Source of the DNA: Bacteroides intestinalis | GTDB lineage: Bacteria > Bacteroidota > Bacteroidia > Bacteroidales > Bacteroidaceae | Assembly (NCBI RefSeq): GCF_902364365.1 | Contig: NZ_CABJDN010000005.1 | Location: 532,170 to 596,169 of the forward strand | Direction: 5' to 3' | DNA: 64,000 nucleotides | Notes under the pieces: generated by a model | The model's input: only the letters and a program-made list of their open reading frames with translations | Database searches by the model: none | What the model was told of the DNA's origin: nothing | In this document: positions 60,846 through 64,000 of the stretch, piece after piece | Numbering within the stretch: position 1 is the stretch's first letter | Layout: every line of letters begins with the position of its first letter | Translations under genes and position numbers: made by a program

Positions 60846-60891
60846 CAAAGATACAACAATTTTCGTAATTACAAAAATTGTCATATATTTG
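60846..60891. promoter_or_regulatory. Divergent promoters of the KDG operon and regulator gene
   Basis: Leftward: TATCTTTG (complement of 60846-60853) with TTTG 18 bases upstream (complement of 60872-60875). Rightward: TATATTTG (60884-60891), without a good -33 box. Operators for the LacI-type protein would be expected here; the short dyad TGTGTGCGAACACA-like stretch at about 60917-60930 is a candidate. Confidence 0.6.
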
Positions 60892-60937
60892 TGCTGAAAA
60901 TATTAAGATTATTATTGTGTGCGAACACAAGAGGAAG

Positions 60938-61075
60938 TACAATTTACCATTTACAATGTACAATTTGGCTATGCAGATGAAAGCTGAGACAGGCAGTGAC
61001 TTCTAAAAAGCACAGATGATAAATGGTAAATAAGTAAATGATAACTTGTGAAATTGTACATTGTAAATTGTAAAT
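60938..61075. repeat. Small inverted-repeat element, empty copy (D-E)
   Basis: The left arm GTACAATTTACCATTTACAA followed by TGTACAATTT and CTATGCAGAT (60938-60977) faces the right arm AAATTGTACATTGTAAATTG (61051-61070). About 75 bases without a gene lie between. It sits in the leader of the regulator gene and ends seven bases before its ATG, so it may affect expression. Confidence 0.65.
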
Positions 61076-61081
61076 AACCTA

Positions 61082-62137
61082 ATGGCAGAAAGAATTAGAA
61101 TCAAAGATATCGCCAAAATGGCGGATGTATCAGTGGGGACAGTAGATCGTGTGATACACGGCCGTAGCGGTGTGTCGGAAGCCAGCCGGAAACGGGTGGA
61201 AGAAATCCTGAAGCAACTGGATTACCAGCCTAATATGTACGCCAGCGCACTGGCATCCAACAAAAAATACACATTTTCCTGCCTGCTGCCGCAACATGAG
61301 GAAGGCGAATACTGGACTGCGGTAGAAGCCGGCATTCACGATGCACTGATAGCGTATTCGGATTTCAATATCTCCGTAGACCTCTCCTTTTACGATCCGT
61401 TTGATTATCATTCATTCGTAGATGTCGCCCAAGGTATCCTGGAACAGGAACCAGACGGCGTCATGTTTGCCCCCACCGTGCCGCAGCATACGAAATCTTT
61501 CACAGAGGAATTGAACCGACGTTCTACACCTTATATATATATAGACTCAAATCTGAAAGATCAACCCGCCCTTTCCTTCTTTGGACAGAATTCTCACCAA
61601 AGCGGATATTTCGCCGCAAAAATGTTGATGCTACTTGCAGGAAACGAGCAGGAAGTAGTAATCTTCCGCAAGATAAACGAGGGTATTGTGGGATCTAACC
61701 AGCAGGAACGCCGCGAAATCGGTTTCCGGGAGTATATGTTGAAGCATCACCCCAACTGCCGCATTTGGGAATTGGACTTACATGCCAAGCGGGACAGTGA
61801 TGATGCACAGATGCTGGACGATTTTTTCAGAAAACATCCGAACGTAAAGAATGGTATCACTTTCAATTCAAAAGTGTATATCGTTGGAGAGTACTTGTTG
61901 AAACAAGGGAAAACAGCTTTTAATCTGATGGGGTATGACTTGCTGGAACGTAACGTGAAATGTCTGATGGAGGGCAGCGTATCTTTCCTCATAGCCCAAC
62001 AGCCGGAGTTACAGGGATTCGACGGAATCAAGGCACTATGTGACTACCTGATTTTCAAAAAGGAAGTTCCAAGAGAGAACTTTATGCCGATTGACTTGTT
62101 GACGAAGGAAAATATTGAATTTTATCATAATAAATAA
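61082..62137 (+). CDS. LacI-family transcriptional regulator
   Basis: The N-terminal LacI helix-turn-helix (RIKDIAKMADVSVGTVDRVI, then SRKRVEEILKQLDYQPNMYA) is followed by a periplasmic-binding-protein fold of about 290 residues (FSCLLPQHEEGEYWTAVEAG). That fold resembles sugar-binding regulators of the subgroup with a long C-terminal domain. It is divergent from the kinase-aldolase operon and 11 bases upstream of altronate dehydratase, so it is the likely local regulator responding to a hexuronate or KDG. Confidence 0.88.
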   Translation: MAERIRIKDIAKMADVSVGTVDRVIHGRSGVSEASRKRVEEILKQLDYQPNMYASALASNKKYTFSCLLPQHEEGEYWTAVEAGIHDALIAYSDFNISVDLSFYDPFDYHSFVDVAQGILEQEPDGVMFAPTVPQHTKSFTEELNRRSTPYIYIDSNLKDQPALSFFGQNSHQSGYFAAKMLMLLAGNEQEVVIFRKINEGIVGSNQQERREIGFREYMLKHHPNCRIWELDLHAKRDSDDAQMLDDFFRKHPNVKNGITFNSKVYIVGEYLLKQGKTAFNLMGYDLLERNVKCLMEGSVSFLIAQQPELQGFDGIKALCDYLIFKKEVPRENFMPIDLLTKENIEFYHNK

Positions 62138-62148
62138 TAAGAGTAATT

Positions 62149-63639
62149 ATGGAAACTAAGTACCTTAAAATCAACCCTGCTGATAATGTAGCCGTAGCTA
62201 TTGTAACGCTGCCGGCAGGAGAAAAACTCACTGTGGACGGGGTGGAAATCACTCTGAACGAGGAAGTACCCGCCGGACACAAATTTGCATTAAAAGATTT
62301 TGCAGAGGGCGAAAACGTCATTAAATATGGGTACCCTATCGGCCATGCACGTATGGCCAAGAAACAAGGGGACTGGATGAACGAAAATAATATTCAGACG
62401 AACCTGGCAGGATTGCTGGACTATACTTACAATCCGACAAGTGTTACGCTGGATATTCCGCACAAAGATCTGACATTCAAAGGGTATCGCCGCAAAAATG
62501 GCGAAGTGGGTATTCGTAACGAAGTTTGGATTATACCGACTGTAGGTTGCGTGAACGGTATCATCAACCAGCTGGCCGAAGGTTTGCGCCGGGAAACAGG
62601 CGGTAAGGGCGTGGATGCAATCATGGCTTATCCGCATAATTATGGCTGCTCACAGTTGGGTGACGACCATGAAAATACAAAGAAGATTCTGCGTGATATG
62701 GTATTACACCCCAATGCCGGCGCAGTTCTGGTAGTGGGCTTGGGTTGTGAAAACAATCAGCCGGATGTATTCCGCGAATTCCTGGGAGAGTACGATGAGG
62801 ATCGCGTAAAATTCATGGTTACTCAAAAGGTGGGCGACGAGTACGAAGAAGGTATGGAGTTGCTGCGCGAACTATACGAAAAAGCAAGTAAGGACGAGCG
62901 CGTGGATGTTCCTCTGAGTGAATTGCGCGTGGGATTGAAGTGCGGTGGTTCGGACGGCTTCTCAGGCATCACGGCCAATCCGTTACTGGGAATGTTCTCC
63001 GACTTCCTGGTGGCACAAGGCGGTACAAGCGTATTGACGGAAGTTCCGGAAATGTTCGGTGCGGAAACCATTTTAATGAACCGTTGCCGCAACGAGGAAC
63101 TATTTGAAGAAACAGTGAAATTGATTAATGACTTCAAGGAATATTTCCTCTCACATGGCGAACCGGTAGGCGAAAACCCATCTCCGGGAAACAAAGCGGG
63201 TGGTATCTCTACCCTGGAAGACAAGGCACTGGGATGTACGCAGAAATGCGGCAAGAGCTATGTGGAAGGCGTATTACCGTATGGTGAACGTCTGAAAGTG
63301 AAAGGCTTGAACCTGCTGTCGGCACCGGGAAATGACCTTGTTGCTGCCACAGCACTGGCTTCCTGCGGTTGCCACATGGTACTGTTCACTACAGGACGCG
63401 GAACCCCGTTCGGAACCTACGTACCGACCATGAAGATTTCAACGAACTCCACATTGGCAAAAAACAAACCGGGCTGGATTGATTTCAACGCAGGAGTCAT
63501 CGTAGAAAATGAACCGATGGAAAAGACTTGTGAACGGTTCATTGATTATATAATCCAAGTAGCAAGTGGCGAATTCGTAAACAACGAAAAGAAAGGTTAT
63601 AAGGAAATTGCAATCTTCAAGACAGGAGTAACTTTATAA
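62149..63639 (+). CDS. uxaA: Altronate dehydratase
   Basis: The 496-residue protein joins an N-terminal SAF-like domain (VAIVTLPAGEKLTVDG, KDFAEGENVIKYGYPIGHA) to a large catalytic domain with PTVGCVNGIINQLAEGLR, VVGLGCENNQPDVF, LKCGGSDGFSGITANPLLG and CGCHMVLFTTGRGTPFG, as in UxaA. It dehydrates D-altronate to 2-keto-3-deoxygluconate, the substrate of the kinase encoded at 59680. It is co-transcribed with the regulator. Confidence 0.93.
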   Translation: METKYLKINPADNVAVAIVTLPAGEKLTVDGVEITLNEEVPAGHKFALKDFAEGENVIKYGYPIGHARMAKKQGDWMNENNIQTNLAGLLDYTYNPTSVTLDIPHKDLTFKGYRRKNGEVGIRNEVWIIPTVGCVNGIINQLAEGLRRETGGKGVDAIMAYPHNYGCSQLGDDHENTKKILRDMVLHPNAGAVLVVGLGCENNQPDVFREFLGEYDEDRVKFMVTQKVGDEYEEGMELLRELYEKASKDERVDVPLSELRVGLKCGGSDGFSGITANPLLGMFSDFLVAQGGTSVLTEVPEMFGAETILMNRCRNEELFEETVKLINDFKEYFLSHGEPVGENPSPGNKAGGISTLEDKALGCTQKCGKSYVEGVLPYGERLKVKGLNLLSAPGNDLVAATALASCGCHMVLFTTGRGTPFGTYVPTMKISTNSTLAKNKPGWIDFNAGVIVENEPMEKTCERFIDYIIQVASGEFVNNEKKGYKEIAIFKTGVTL

Positions 63640-63721
63640 ATTGACATTTAAGAACCCGTTGGCGGAATTAATTCATAACGGTACAATAATGAGCTAAATG
63701 ATAATTTATCGGGCTGAATTT

Positions 63722-63909
63722 TAAGCCTGAAAGGCTTGCATTATATAGCGTAGGGCATCGCCCTACGTAATATACATCCCCATTTTTGAGCCCTGAAAGG
63801 GCGAGATAAAGCGTGTATGCTTGATTGCGCCCTTTCAGGGCTTAAATAGAGATATACATAATCACGTAGGGCGTTGCCCTACGCTATGTAATCTCAGGCT
63901 TTCAGCCTT
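63722..63909. repeat. Nested-palindrome intergenic repeat (REP/MITE-like)
   Basis: Six short palindromes follow one another, such as GCCTGAAAGGC, CGTAGGGCATCGCCCTACG, GCCCTGAAAGGGC and CGTAGGGCGTTGCCCTACG. The first half is roughly the inverse of the second, so the whole forms a long imperfect hairpin of about 188 bases. This is the look of REP-type or non-autonomous transposable repeats. The rest of 63640-64000 shows no gene; the window ends in unannotated sequence. Confidence 0.75.
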
Positions 63910-64000
63910 ATAAAATCCGCGTTCGTCCGCCTTGTCCGCGTATCAATTTAGCTCATAACCATATAGAAAGAAATTATTTCCGCCAACAGGTAATTATAAG

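Noticed and set aside
1..64000. tRNA or rRNA genes, including an element insertion into a tRNA
   Set aside because: No cloverleaf or rRNA-like sequence was seen anywhere, and Mu-type insertion does not need one.

Overview
The window looks like a Bacteroides chromosome (Bacteroidota). The evidence is repeated -7 boxes of the form TAnnTTTG, weak Shine-Dalgarno sequences, LruC-domain lipoproteins, a 'smalltalk' peptide, DUF4373/DUF4248-type genes, and a hexuronate (KDG) catabolic cluster of Bacteroides style. The exact species cannot be read from the sequence.

Layout. (1) 1-2909: the tail of one LruC-domain protein and a second LruC-domain lipoprotein whose signal peptide is out of frame. (2) 3096-16740: a rightward exopolysaccharide/capsule operon: stand-alone receiver, initiating phosphoglycosyltransferase, outer-membrane TolC-like protein, Wzz/BY-kinase-like chain-length protein, Wzy-like polymerase, a run of glycosyltransferases and a methyltransferase. 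(3) 16788-22013: a frameshifted small gene, then DUF4373 protein, primase-helicase, DUF4248 protein, HU-like protein, smalltalk peptide and amidase, a module known to sit next to Bacteroides capsule loci. (4) About 22.0-48.5 kb: a GC-richer Mu-like transposable element with repressor, Ner-like protein, MuA with a DDE triad, MuB, a second ATPase, lysis genes and a complete-looking non-contractile (siphovirus-type) tail module, but no capsid, portal, protease or terminase gene. Its large tail fibre ends in a replaceable cassette, followed by two silent cassettes (one inverted) that share a recombination-like 19-bp site in the same reading phase. (5) 48.5-54.5 kb: more glycan genes (DXD glycosyltransferase, Wzx flippase, three glycosyltransferases). 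(6) 54.9-58.1 kb: di-haem cytochrome c peroxidase lipoprotein and a third LruC lipoprotein. (7) 58.4-64.0 kb: KDPG aldolase, KDG kinase, LacI-type regulator and altronate dehydratase, peppered with small inverted-repeat elements, one of which carries a four-helix-bundle gene; a palindrome-rich repeat closes the window.

How it fits together. The polysaccharide genes on both sides of the Mu-like element look like parts of one surface-glycan region that the element has entered. The element couples transposition genes to a headless tail and a lysis set, which is what a mobile tailocin (phage-tail-like bacteriocin), or a phage that lost its head genes, would look like. The cassette array would let it change receptor specificity. 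The hexuronate genes convert altronate to KDG, KDPG and then pyruvate plus glyceraldehyde 3-phosphate.

Limits. Family names come from reading motifs and overall sequence character, without database searches. The exact ends of the Mu-like element were not found.
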